64,000 nucleotides of DNA from the NCBI RefSeq assembly GCF_000759885.1, contig NZ_JNAH01000008.1, positions 310,001 to 374,000 on the forward strand, read 5' to 3'. This document shows positions 1 through 8,080 of the stretch, in pieces. The first letter of the stretch is position 1, and the number at the start of each line of letters is the position of its first letter. Under the pieces are notes generated by a model, which saw only the letters and a list, made by a program, of their open reading frames with translations, was not told where the DNA came from and did no database searches. The position numbers were made by a program, and so were the translations under genes. Source of the DNA: Prochlorococcus marinus str. GP2. Its GTDB lineage: Bacteria > Cyanobacteriota > Cyanobacteriia > PCC-6307 > Cyanobiaceae.

Positions 1-1029
1 TTAAATGTTGCTATTAAATCTATTCCTACACAAAGAGATTTTGATGGAATTCCTTTAAGTTCACGTAACGTACATTTATCAAAAAACGAAAGAAAATTGA
101 TTAGTTTTTTTTCAAGTGAGTTATTAGAAGCAAAAAAAAATTTTCAACAAGAAAAAAAAATCAATTTAAACGGAATAATTCAAAAGCTATCAGCAAAAAA
201 AATTTCAATTGAATATTTAGAACATTTACACCCTCATACACTCCAAAAAGCAAAATTTGAGGATAATATTTCGTTACTAGCTGGTGCGATAAGATGTGGA
301 GAGACAAGATTAATTGATCACGTTTTTCTAATGAAAAGAAGGCCGATTATTGCAATTGATGGCCCTGCAGGGTCAGGTAAAAGTACAGTAACAAAGTTAA
401 TAGCGAAGAAACTTAAACTTTTATATTTAGATACTGGAGCAATGTATAGGGCATTGAGTTGGCTTATGATAAGAAAGGGTATTGATTATAAAAAAGAAAA
501 AAAATTACAGAATATTCTTCAAGATATTTCTATTGTTTTTAAGTCGAATACAAATTCACATCAGGATGTTTATGTTAATAACTACTGTGTTACTGAAGAA
601 ATTAGGACGCAAAAAATAAGTTCCATCGTTTCTAAAATTTCCTCAATAAAAGAAGTAAGAAAATTCTTAGTAGAAGAACAAAGAAAAATTGGAGAATCAG
701 GAGGACTTGTTGCTGAGGGAAGAGATATAGGAACTACTGTTTTTCCTCATGCAGAACTTAAAATATTTTTAACTGCTAGCATCGATGAAAGAGCAAAAAG
801 AAGAAAATCTGATAAAAATAGTAAAGACTCACAAGAAATAGACCTTCATACATTAAAAGAACTTATAAAGAAAAGAGATTTTGAAGATTCCAATAGGGAA
901 ATTTCACCTCTAATAAAAGCGAATGACGCAATAGAAATTATTACGGATGGATATTCAATTACTGAGGTAGTGGATAAAATTATTGATCTTTATAATGACA
1001 AGATTCCCAAAGAGACTGAGATCAAATAA
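1..1029 (+). CDS. panC/cmk: Bifunctional pantoate-beta-alanine ligase/cytidylate kinase, 3' part
   Basis: The reading frame is open from base 1, so the true start lies upstream of the window. The first 110 or so codons match the C-terminal part of pantothenate synthetase (the PTQRDFDGIPLSSRN stretch, where substrates bind). From about base 343 a complete CMP/dCMP kinase begins, with the P-loop GPAGSGKS and later the EGRDIGT motif typical of cytidylate kinase. The fusion of coenzyme A precursor synthesis with pyrimidine nucleotide phosphorylation is known from cyanobacteria, so it is not a sequencing artefact. No stop or restart separates the two halves. The next gene is convergent and ends 2 bp away. 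An internal methionine at base 97 is not the real start because homologous sequence continues upstream of it. Confidence 0.95.
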   Translation, partial: LNVAIKSIPTQRDFDGIPLSSRNVHLSKNERKLISFFSSELLEAKKNFQQEKKINLNGIIQKLSAKKISIEYLEHLHPHTLQKAKFEDNISLLAGAIRCGETRLIDHVFLMKRRPIIAIDGPAGSGKSTVTKLIAKKLKLLYLDTGAMYRALSWLMIRKGIDYKKEKKLQNILQDISIVFKSNTNSHQDVYVNNYCVTEEIRTQKISSIVSKISSIKEVRKFLVEEQRKIGESGGLVAEGRDIGTTVFPHAELKIFLTASIDERAKRRKSDKNSKDSQEIDLHTLKELIKKRDFEDSNREISPLIKANDAIEIITDGYSITEVVDKIIDLYNDKIPKETEIK

Positions 1030-1031
1030 AT

Positions 1032-1505
1032 TCAAGAAATACTTTCCAAAAAACCATTTACTGAGTCTTCTAAAATATCAAGGACATAATCGAAGCCCTC
1101 ATCACCTCCAAAATATGGGTCAGGAACTTCTTGCTCATTAAAAACTGATCTAAAATCTTGTATTTTTTTAATTGATGCAAAATCAGTTGCAGCTGTTCTA
1201 TTCTTAAGATCTTTAATATTTCTAAAATTTGAGTCGTCCATCGCAAGAATATAGTTAAATTCGTCAAAATCTTTGCTAGTAATTTGACGAGCTCTGCTTA
1301 AGATGTTTATATCTCTTCTTTCTGCCGCAATTCTCATCCTAGAGTCAGCTTTTTTTCCAATATGCCAACTCCCAGTTCCAGCAGAATCTACAATAAAGCC
1401 ATCGGTTAATTCCTTCTTTTCAAGTAGACGTATAAAGATAGCTTCTGCTGCAGGAGACCTACAAATATTTCCCAAACATACAAAAAGAACAGAAATTTTT
1501 TTCAT
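1032..1505 (-). CDS. Low-molecular-weight protein tyrosine phosphatase
   Basis: This 157-residue protein has the complete signature of the family. The P-loop CLGNICRS starts at Cys10 with Arg16 (CX5R), where Cys10 is the expected nucleophile, and the general-acid motif DPYFGG lies at about Asp129. Length is normal for the family. It would hydrolyse phosphotyrosine or small aromatic phosphates in the cytosol; the true substrate is unknown. It is the last gene of a minus-strand run and starts 32 bp after the pebB stop, so it may be co-transcribed with the bilin genes. That link is inference from spacing only. Its 3' end lies 2 bp from the convergent panC/cmk stop, with no visible terminator. 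Confidence 0.93.
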   Translation of the reverse strand: MKKISVLFVCLGNICRSPAAEAIFIRLLEKKELTDGFIVDSAGTGSWHIGKKADSRMRIAAERRDINILSRARQITSKDFDEFNYILAMDDSNFRNIKDLKNRTAATDFASIKKIQDFRSVFNEQEVPDPYFGGDEGFDYVLDILEDSVNGFLESIS

Positions 1506-1537
1506 ATGATTTCAAATTTCAATAAATTATAAGACTT

Positions 1538-2299
1538 TTAAGTAGTAAATAAAACTTCTTTAATTAAAGATTCAGTAAATTCTTTACCAAACAAACTCGA
1601 CAACATTGGCCTAGCTGGATCGTTATCTCTTCTAAATTGCAAATAATTATTTTGACCATTTATTAATTCTTTTTGCAATTCAATACTGGCTTCTTTGCTT
1701 TCGAAAAGAATTTCCAAATACAAATCAAGATATTCCTTAAATGCGGTATAAAGCTGATTAGCAATTAAAAAATCACTTCTTTCTTCTTTTGGTAATTTTG
1801 ACCAGATTACTCCTGGAGAAAAAAATCTAGCTACATCTGCAGACATTTTCTCAGCTAATGGAAGAGATGAATGACAATGATTTTTGAGTTTTATAAGTTT
1901 TTCTAACAACCCATTATTGTATTGATTTTGTATTTTTAATGAAGGCTGAAAATCTAATACTAATAAATGACTATTAGGAAGAGAAACAAAATCTACTCCA
2001 AAAAATGGGACGTTATAAATAGTATTAGGAATAATTAAAAAATTTAAAACAGAATAATTTGGACTATTTATACACACTGCTCTTGCGAATTTAATTCTTT
2101 TTTTATGCGTTACACCCCAAGTAGAGAGATTCACATTTTTTTTTGATTTTTTTGAGCCATATGTTGAATCTTTATAAGAATATTCCGAGGGTATTATTTT
2201 TTCTAAACAATTATATTTACTTAAATTATTAGTTAAATATTTTAGAAAATTATGCCATCTCCAATCTGTCCTGTAAAAAATAGTATTTTGTATTAACAT
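1538..2299 (-). CDS. pebB: Phycoerythrobilin:ferredoxin oxidoreductase
   Basis: This 253-residue protein belongs to the ferredoxin-dependent bilin reductase (HY2/PcyA) family. It carries the family core [19 protein letters not shown] around residues 101-119, with Asp103 at the site of a conserved catalytic aspartate, and a WSKLP stretch downstream. PebB reduces 15,16-dihydrobiliverdin to phycoerythrobilin using electrons from reduced ferredoxin. Its start codon abuts the pebA stop with no spacer, which is the usual pebA-pebB arrangement and fits metabolic channelling known for the pair. The assignment as PebB rather than PebA rests on gene order and on the separate PebA-like protein just upstream. 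Confidence 0.93.
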   Translation of the reverse strand: MLIQNTIFYRTDWRWHNFLKYLTNNLSKYNCLEKIIPSEYSYKDSTYGSKKSKKNVNLSTWGVTHKKRIKFARAVCINSPNYSVLNFLIIPNTIYNVPFFGVDFVSLPNSHLLVLDFQPSLKIQNQYNNGLLEKLIKLKNHCHSSLPLAEKMSADVARFFSPGVIWSKLPKEERSDFLIANQLYTAFKEYLDLYLEILFESKEASIELQKELINGQNNYLQFRRDNDPARPMLSSLFGKEFTESLIKEVLFTT

Positions 2300-3010
2300 T
2301 CAATGGATAATCTCATTATTTAATGTAAAAAGAAATTTATTGATAAATTTTTTTGTCCATTTTTCTCCAAAAAAAGATTTAAACAATTTATCTGCAGGGT
2401 CTTTTTCAAAACTGTACTTATCATATTTAATTTGATTAATCTTTATTTCCTCTGCATTTAAAAATTGATTAACAGGATTCGAGTTATAAATCTTCAAATA
2501 ATTATTTACAAATGAATAGAATACATTATTTAAATCTCTATCAAGATTTAATTTATTTCCTCTACATATAATTACCCATGGGGAAAAATACTTTTTTGGA
2601 TCATATATATTCTTCATTTTATTATTATCAAATACAGGATATTTTTTCTTAATACTACCTAAACTTGAACAATATTTTTCAAGATACTTGCCTTCTTGAA
2701 TTAAAGGTTGATAATCGAGTATTGCTAATAACTTTTGAGAAGTTCCAAACCATAAAATATCAGCTCCTAAGATAGGCATTTCACTTTCAAAATTTGGATA
2801 AGCGACCGTATTAAACACTTGCAGTTTTGTGCCACCATCTAATCTTGTTATTCTCCACTTTCTATATTCTGGAGATGCAAAAAGCCAATTTTTAATAATA
2901 TATTTTGAGTCTTCATTATGATGTTCTTTAAATTCGCTAGATATTTGTACTTCATGACCATTTAATTCATCAATATTGGTTTTAAGGAAATCAACTAATG
3001 AATCAAACAT
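2300..3010 (-). CDS. pebA: 15,16-dihydrobiliverdin:ferredoxin oxidoreductase
   Basis: A 236-residue ferredoxin-dependent bilin reductase. The family core reads [22 protein letters not shown], with Asp84 in the GAD motif at the position of the essential aspartate of PebA enzymes. PebA reduces biliverdin IXalpha to 15,16-dihydrobiliverdin, which PebB then converts to phycoerythrobilin. The gene lies 6 bp after heme oxygenase and directly before pebB, so substrate supply and both reductions are encoded in one run. High-light Prochlorococcus lacks phycobilisomes but keeps a remnant phycoerythrin subunit, which is the likely acceptor; no phycoerythrin gene is in this window. Confidence 0.93.
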   Translation of the reverse strand: MFDSLVDFLKTNIDELNGHEVQISSEFKEHHNEDSKYIIKNWLFASPEYRKWRITRLDGGTKLQVFNTVAYPNFESEMPILGADILWFGTSQKLLAILDYQPLIQEGKYLEKYCSSLGSIKKKYPVFDNNKMKNIYDPKKYFSPWVIICRGNKLNLDRDLNNVFYSFVNNYLKIYNSNPVNQFLNAEEIKINQIKYDKYSFEKDPADKLFKSFFGEKWTKKFINKFLFTLNNEIIH

Positions 3011-3016
3011 AAATTA

Positions 3017-3727
3017 CTAGGTCTCGGTGCTTCCTTTCCTTACTTTTTTTGTAATATAATTAAATACAATCTTGCCTAAAACAGCAATCAAGTTACCTTC
3101 AAGCTCCTTAAACATTTTCATATTGTAAGTAAAAGCTTGATTAGCTTCATCAATAATTTGATCAGCAGTCTCTTGATTTATTGGTAGTTGATTCAAAGTA
3201 AGAGAATATTCTTCCTTAAATTTCTTTTCATCAGCAATTAATTCAAACTCATAAAAATTTAAACCATCATTTCCCTGCAAATTTAAAGCTTTTTTAGCGA
3301 TCTTTTTCAAAATTTGCCCCCCTGATAAATCTCCTATATAGCGAGTATAGTGATGACCAACCAATAGCTCTGGTGAATTTTTTGCAACTTCTCGGATTCT
3401 TTCAACATATTCTTTTGCTGAGTAAGAAATATTAATTTCATTCTTCCAGTTATCTCCAAAATAAAATTTAAGATCATTTACAAGAGTCTCTTTCCTGAAT
3501 AAAGATTTAAAACCTATAGGTTTTATTACGGGATGTTCCTCATTGACCAGTCTTTCAATTTCTTCTTCCATAGCTTCATAAACAAAATATAAATCACTAA
3601 TTAATTTTCTATAAGATTTTTTTTCAACAACTCCTTTTAAAAAACAAGCCACAAAGCCAGTATTTTCTGCCATAGTATGGGATTTTTTTGTCCCTTCTCT
3701 TAATTGTCCTGCAAGAGCAACTGCCAT
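3017..3727 (-). CDS. ho1: Heme oxygenase (biliverdin-producing)
   Basis: This 236-residue protein matches biliverdin-producing heme oxygenases over its whole length. His17 in LREGTKKSHTMAEN is the expected proximal heme ligand. The distal helix with the glycine-rich kink is visible as RYIGDLSGGQILKKIA, and the preceding VGHHYTRY segment is typical. The enzyme opens heme to biliverdin IXalpha, CO and ferrous iron using ferredoxin. It leads directly into pebA (6 bp), so the run encodes the whole route from heme to phycoerythrobilin. A hypothetical gene on the same strand ends 57 bp upstream of the start. Confidence 0.95.
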   Translation of the reverse strand: MAVALAGQLREGTKKSHTMAENTGFVACFLKGVVEKKSYRKLISDLYFVYEAMEEEIERLVNEEHPVIKPIGFKSLFRKETLVNDLKFYFGDNWKNEINISYSAKEYVERIREVAKNSPELLVGHHYTRYIGDLSGGQILKKIAKKALNLQGNDGLNFYEFELIADEKKFKEEYSLTLNQLPINQETADQIIDEANQAFTYNMKMFKELEGNLIAVLGKIVFNYITKKVRKGSTET

Positions 3728-3784
3728 ATATTTTGAATTATTTTTGTAAGTGTATTTAATCTACAAGGAAAATACATAAAACAG

Positions 3785-4216
3785 CTAATTTTTGTTACCA
3801 GCGGATGTTGTAGAGAATAACTTATAAAGTTCTTTACAAACCAAAAAAAGGTTATCTTTTTGTTTCTTTTGTGGTAGATGAGTGCCAGTCATTTCCCAAT
3901 CACCAATGGTAGCCACTCTCCATCTCTCTGAGGGGACAATCATACCTCGCATTATTATTCCCAACAATTTCGGGACACTGTTATTATTATCATTTTCAAT
4001 TCTTAATTGTAAAAGTATTGCTCTACATTCAATAAGAGGACTCCAACCAGGGAAATGAAACGCAAAATCAATAGTATCTTGCATGGATTCATTATTTGAA
4101 TTGTCCCAAGGACTAAAGCTTACGCTTGCATCTGGAAAATATTTCCGAAACAAAGCTGCAGTAGAAGCAATTTTATTGGCTATTTCAACATTACTTACAT
4201 TTGAACTCGCATTCAT
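3785..4216 (-). CDS. Conserved hypothetical protein upstream of heme oxygenase
   Basis: I do not recognise a named family for this 143-residue protein. It is soluble, with no signal peptide or membrane segment. It has an aromatic-rich middle (FHFPGWSPLIECRAILLQLR) and a Trp-rich region (ERWRVATIGDWEMTG), features more typical of a folded conserved protein than a chance frame. The protein-like composition, absence of a competing frame and location ahead of the bilin genes support a real gene. It ends 57 bp before ho1 on the same strand and may be its transcriptional partner. It faces away from icd across a 210-bp spacer that should carry both promoters. Function is unknown. Confidence 0.75.
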   Translation of the reverse strand: MNASSNVSNVEIANKIASTAALFRKYFPDASVSFSPWDNSNNESMQDTIDFAFHFPGWSPLIECRAILLQLRIENDNNNSVPKLLGIIMRGMIVPSERWRVATIGDWEMTGTHLPQKKQKDNLFLVCKELYKLFSTTSAGNKN

Positions 4217-4398
4217 AAGTAGCTGAGTATTTTTTTGAAAATGACATAATTTGCTTTAACTTGCTTATTAACTACTTTTTCTTTTAATAAAGATGTTGAA
4301 ATGCTGATCAATAAAGTATTCTCTATTCACATTTGAATAATAAATTTCTAGGTTTTAAAGAAAATAACTCATTGCAAATTACAATACGAGGAAATTCA

Positions 4399-4440
4399 AT
4401 GAGTTATCTTTTATTAATTCAATGCTATGCCAAAATTTGA
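4399..4440 (+). other. Possible 13-codon leader ORF overlapping the icd start
   Basis: An ATG at 4399 follows a good purine-rich ribosome-binding sequence (CGAGGAAA, about 4387-4394). The frame encodes MSYLLLIQCYAKI and stops with TGA at 4438-4440, 14 bp inside icd in a different frame. The icd ATG at 4427 has no Shine-Dalgarno of its own and an in-frame stop at 4415 rules out a longer icd start. The layout fits translational coupling of a leader peptide to icd, but a 14-codon frame can easily arise by chance. Confidence 0.3.
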
Positions 4441-5851
4441 AAAATTAACTTTACCTAATGAAGGAGAGATAATAACTTTTAATCAAGGCATACCTAATGT
4501 TCCTAATAATCCAATTGTCCCATTTATCAGGGGTGATGGTACTGGGGTTGATATTTGGCCTGCTACTCAAATCGTTCTTGATTCAGCGATTAAAAAAAGC
4601 TATGGAGATGAAAGAAAAATTAATTGGTTTAAAGTCTATGCAGGAGATGAAGCCTGTGAACTTTATGGAACATATAATTATCTCCCTCAAGATACTATTG
4701 AGGCAATCAGACACTTCGGTGTGGCTATCAAAGGTCCTTTAACGACTCCCATCGGGGGAGGTATTCGATCTCTTAATGTTGCATTAAGACAAATCTTTGA
4801 CTTATATAGCTGTGTTCGTCCATGCAAATATTATTCAGGCACTCCAAGTCCTCATAAAAATCCTCAAAATCTAGACGTTATTGTTTACAGAGAAAATACT
4901 GAGGATATCTACATGGGAATTGAATGGGAAGCCGAAGATAATAATTGTCTTGAATTAATTAATCACTTAAATAACGTTGTAATACCAAATAGTAAAAATT
5001 TAAAAAATAGATCCATACCAAACGGATCAGGAATTGGAATAAAACCAGTAAGTAAATCAGGTAGCCAAAGGCATATTAGAAAGGCTATTGAACATGCAAA
5101 AAGATTATCAGGAGATAAAAGGCATGTGACTCTTGTACATAAAGGGAATATTATGAAATATACTGAAGGTGCATTTAGAGATTGGGGATATGAATTAGCA
5201 GTAAATGAATTTAGAGAAGATTGCATTACAGAAAGAGAAAGCTGGATTTTAGATAATATTCAGAAAAATCCAGAAATTACAATTGAAAATAATGCTCGAA
5301 AAATCGAACCGGGTTTTGACAAGCTTACAAATAACAAAAAAGCATTTATTTGCGAAGAAATTAAAGAAGTTATTGCATCAATCTCAAATTCTCATGGAGA
5401 TGGGAAATGGAGAGATCTAATTCTGGTTGATGATCGGATAGCTGACAGTATATTCCAACAAATTCAAACCCGACCTCAAGAATATTCAATTCTCGCAACA
5501 TTAAACCTCAATGGGGACTATGTTTCTGATGCAGCTGCAGCAATTGTTGGTGGCCTAGGTATGGCTCCTGGTGCAAATATTGGAGATAATGCAGCAATTT
5601 TCGAAGCCACCCACGGTACTGCACCAAAACATGCAGGCTTAAATAAGATAAATCCAGGCTCAGTAATCCTTAGTGGTGTAATGATGCTTGAATATTTTGG
5701 TTGGAATGAGGCAGCTAACTTAATTACTAATGGTTTAAGTAAGGCAATAGAGCAAAAAAAAGTCACCTACGATCTAGCACGTTTAATGGAACCGAAAGTA
5801 GAACCATTATCTTGCAGCAGTTTTGCAGAAGAAATTATTTCAAATTTCTAA
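4427..5851 (+). CDS. icd: NADP-dependent isocitrate dehydrogenase
   Basis: This 474-residue enzyme oxidatively decarboxylates isocitrate to 2-oxoglutarate, the carbon skeleton for ammonium assimilation and the nitrogen-status signal in cyanobacteria. The substrate loop LTTPIGGGIRSLNVALRQ is clear, with Ser115 at the position of the E. coli phospho-serine. YRENTEDIYMGIEW and the C-terminal ATHGTAPKHAG nucleotide-binding motif are also intact. Compared with the E. coli enzyme there is an insertion around residues 260-330, as in other cyanobacterial ICDs. The start is fixed by an in-frame stop at 4415. The 3' end overlaps the convergent kinase gene by 4 bp. I looked for a canonical NtcA site (GTA-N8-TAC) upstream and did not find one. 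Confidence 0.97.
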   Translation: MPKFEKLTLPNEGEIITFNQGIPNVPNNPIVPFIRGDGTGVDIWPATQIVLDSAIKKSYGDERKINWFKVYAGDEACELYGTYNYLPQDTIEAIRHFGVAIKGPLTTPIGGGIRSLNVALRQIFDLYSCVRPCKYYSGTPSPHKNPQNLDVIVYRENTEDIYMGIEWEAEDNNCLELINHLNNVVIPNSKNLKNRSIPNGSGIGIKPVSKSGSQRHIRKAIEHAKRLSGDKRHVTLVHKGNIMKYTEGAFRDWGYELAVNEFREDCITERESWILDNIQKNPEITIENNARKIEPGFDKLTNNKKAFICEEIKEVIASISNSHGDGKWRDLILVDDRIADSIFQQIQTRPQEYSILATLNLNGDYVSDAAAAIVGGLGMAPGANIGDNAAIFEATHGTAPKHAGLNKINPGSVILSGVMMLEYFGWNEAANLITNGLSKAIEQKKVTYDLARLMEPKVEPLSCSSFAEEIISNF

Positions 5852-7203
5852 TAATAAAAATTAATTTTATTTTCAAAAACTTTCCAAATATTAACCAGTG
5901 AATCTTTAGTACCAATGTTTCCAGGATGAGTAACAATGGGAAGTTTTTCGCCATTTTCCAGGTTGTAAGTCACCACTGAAATGCCTGTTAAAATCTGTCC
6001 CTCAAGATAAACATAATCTGCATTAAGTCCATTACTAAGAATCGTATTTGTTGTTATTCCTCCTTTTGAAATCAAATATCCTATTTCATATTTCAAATCC
6101 GCGACTAATTCAGAAATAAAACAAGAAAGTGAATTATAAAAATTTAATTGTTCAGAATAATCTAAAGACATAAATTTTCTTGAAGTGAACAATACAGGAG
6201 TTTTCCCTTTCTCAAAAGAAAATCTAATTTCTTTGAGAAATTTATTTTTAAACAAATTTCTTTGCTTATGATTAGTCTCTGATGAAGTAATTTTAAAGAA
6301 TTCAAAAACATCTAGTTCAATTGGATTGCAATTACTTATCTCTAATAAATTATTTAATTGTAGTGTTGAGAGTTCCACATAGGATCCAACAATTATCAGT
6401 CCTGGAAGAGAACTCTTTTCTTTATTTCTAATTCTTAAATTTGAGAAAAATGTCTCAACCTTAGGGACGCTTTTTTTCTCAGAAATTGAACTTATAAAAC
6501 TTGCTGCAGTTCGAAAAAGGAATTTTTTTTGTTTAATTAATTTTTTAATTACTAAAGAAAATTTTTTTAGTTGAAAATAATTCTCTACATCTACAACTAC
6601 ATGTTTATTATTCTTCAAGTTCTTTAGTGTTTTAAAAACAATATTATTTTCTTCATCATTTAGCATTTCGATATCTGACAATAAAATATTTTGAATATCT
6701 TCAAAATTTATTTGCGATTTACTCTGCTGAAATAAAAGATTCTTTACATTACTTGTCTCATATCCAAAAATTTTATCTGTTGCAAAAATTGTTTGACTAA
6801 TAGGAGTTTTATCAACAAAATGAGATCCATTAATTGTGAATCTTTTACCTTCTATGAAAGCTGGAATATGAAAAGTAGCATCAAAAGGACCTAAGCAACT
6901 ATTTAGAGCACTTGGCTCTAAATAGTTATGTCCTCGAAGAGTAGAGTCTCCTCTACTTATAAAAATAATTTCTTCTTCATAGGCTTGAGAAGTAATTACA
7001 GTCTTAAGATTTTTGCAAATTTCCTCTATTGTTAATTTCGCATCATTTTCCGAAAGTGACCTTGTATTAGCCAAGATAAAAAATAAATTAGATTTAGATT
7101 CAAAACCTTTAGCTAAAGTTGAGCAGTCCCACTTAAGCAGTAATAAACAATCGTGAACAGTTTGAGAGCCTGTGGGATCATCATCTATAACGACAAATTT
7201 CAT
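5848..7203 (-). CDS. Four-carbon acid sugar kinase family (DUF1537) protein
   Basis: The 451-residue protein starts with the signature VVIDDDPTGSQTVHD (Asp7-Asp8-Asp9), the substrate-binding motif of the DUF1537 family whose studied members phosphorylate D-threonate, D-erythronate or 3-oxotetronate. Further family marks are the RGDSTLRGH segment and a C-terminal ISKGGITTN / NIGTKDSL region forming the ATP-binding domain. The dehydrogenase and aldolase or decarboxylase that usually accompany these kinases are not nearby. Instead it is last in a run behind an aldose epimerase-like gene (13 bp upstream) and an alpha/beta hydrolase. The substrate here is unknown. Confidence 0.88.
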   Translation of the reverse strand: MKFVVIDDDPTGSQTVHDCLLLLKWDCSTLAKGFESKSNLFFILANTRSLSENDAKLTIEEICKNLKTVITSQAYEEEIIFISRGDSTLRGHNYLEPSALNSCLGPFDATFHIPAFIEGKRFTINGSHFVDKTPISQTIFATDKIFGYETSNVKNLLFQQSKSQINFEDIQNILLSDIEMLNDEENNIVFKTLKNLKNNKHVVVDVENYFQLKKFSLVIKKLIKQKKFLFRTAASFISSISEKKSVPKVETFFSNLRIRNKEKSSLPGLIIVGSYVELSTLQLNNLLEISNCNPIELDVFEFFKITSSETNHKQRNLFKNKFLKEIRFSFEKGKTPVLFTSRKFMSLDYSEQLNFYNSLSCFISELVADLKYEIGYLISKGGITTNTILSNGLNADYVYLEGQILTGISVVTYNLENGEKLPIVTHPGNIGTKDSLVNIWKVFENKINFYY

Positions 7204-7216
7204 AAGTACTGCAAAA

Positions 7217-8071
7217 TTACTTAAGAGATTTTATTTGTATTGAGGCATTTAACCTTTTACTATCATTTGAAGGAATCATAATGTTTCTAAATCCATCAAC
7301 AAAAGAATTTCGGGGACTAGTCCAAGGTTCAAGACATATCATTCTTCTTGGAGGATCACTCCAAATAACGCCTAAATCAAAAGGATATGGATGATTTAAA
7401 GTTACCTCTCTTTTAAAAAATTTATCTCGAAAAGAGCTTCTACCCGAAGTATACATAAGTAGATCAACTCCTAAATTAATTTTGTTTAATTCATCCAAAG
7501 TATTACTTATAGTATTTCTTTCTTGATCCTGACAATTAAGTGGATTATCAACAAACTCTAAATTTTTGAAATCTGAAACATTGAAATAAGGATGCAAACC
7601 AAAGTTTATAGGCATAGCAATGTCTGTTTTGTTCTGGATTGTAATTTCAAATTCTAAACAGTTAATTTTTAAGATGACTTCTATTTTTAGTTCGAAATCG
7701 AAAGGATAATATTTTTTGGTTTTTTTTGATGAATTTAAGAATAAGCATAAAAATTTTTCATTTTCACTAAAGGAGTATTGCCATTGCAAATCCCTAGCGA
7801 AACCATGTTGTGGTAATTGCAAATAACCGTTTCCAAATACTGAACTAGAGGTATTGAGATTTCCACAAATTGGGAACAGGGTTGGAATGCCTCCCCTAAT
7901 ACTTTTTGTCTTGTCCATGAATCTTTTTTCATCGAAATAAAGTATTTCATTACCATCCGACACCCAATTTGTAATAAGGCCTCCTCTTTCAGGACAAAAT
8001 TTAATGTAATTATTTTTATCTAATTGAAAGACAAAAATTCCTTGGTCCTTATTAGATAATTCAAGTTTCAC
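7217..8071 (-). CDS. Aldose 1-epimerase/D-hexose-6-phosphate mutarotase-like protein
   Basis: This 284-residue protein has the galactose mutarotase-like fold signature: GGIPTLFPICG, then PQHGFARDLQW with the family's catalytic-type histidine, INFGLHPYF with the second conserved histidine, and LEPWTSPRNSF near the end with the conserved glutamate. It resembles the hexose-6-phosphate epimerase branch (YeaD-like) more than galactose mutarotase. It would interconvert anomers of a phosphorylated hexose in the cytosol. It sits between a hydrolase (9 bp upstream) and the DUF1537 kinase (13 bp downstream), almost certainly in one transcription unit. The substrate is not determined by sequence. Confidence 0.88.
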   Translation of the reverse strand: MKLELSNKDQGIFVFQLDKNNYIKFCPERGGLITNWVSDGNEILYFDEKRFMDKTKSIRGGIPTLFPICGNLNTSSSVFGNGYLQLPQHGFARDLQWQYSFSENEKFLCLFLNSSKKTKKYYPFDFELKIEVILKINCLEFEITIQNKTDIAMPINFGLHPYFNVSDFKNLEFVDNPLNCQDQERNTISNTLDELNKINLGVDLLMYTSGRSSFRDKFFKREVTLNHPYPFDLGVIWSDPPRRMICLEPWTSPRNSFVDGFRNIMIPSNDSKRLNASIQIKSLK

Positions 8072-8080
8072 GATTATTAC

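Noticed and set aside
4217-4426. NtcA-type site (GTA-N8-TAC) before icd
   Set aside because: The nearest candidate, GTATTCTCTATTCA at about 4316, lacks the TAC half, so I cannot support a site even though icd is a plausible NtcA target.
5518-5766. Antisense open frame inside icd
   Set aside because: It is a codon-bias shadow of a strongly conserved enzyme; its translation lacks any recognisable domain and its composition mirrors icd.
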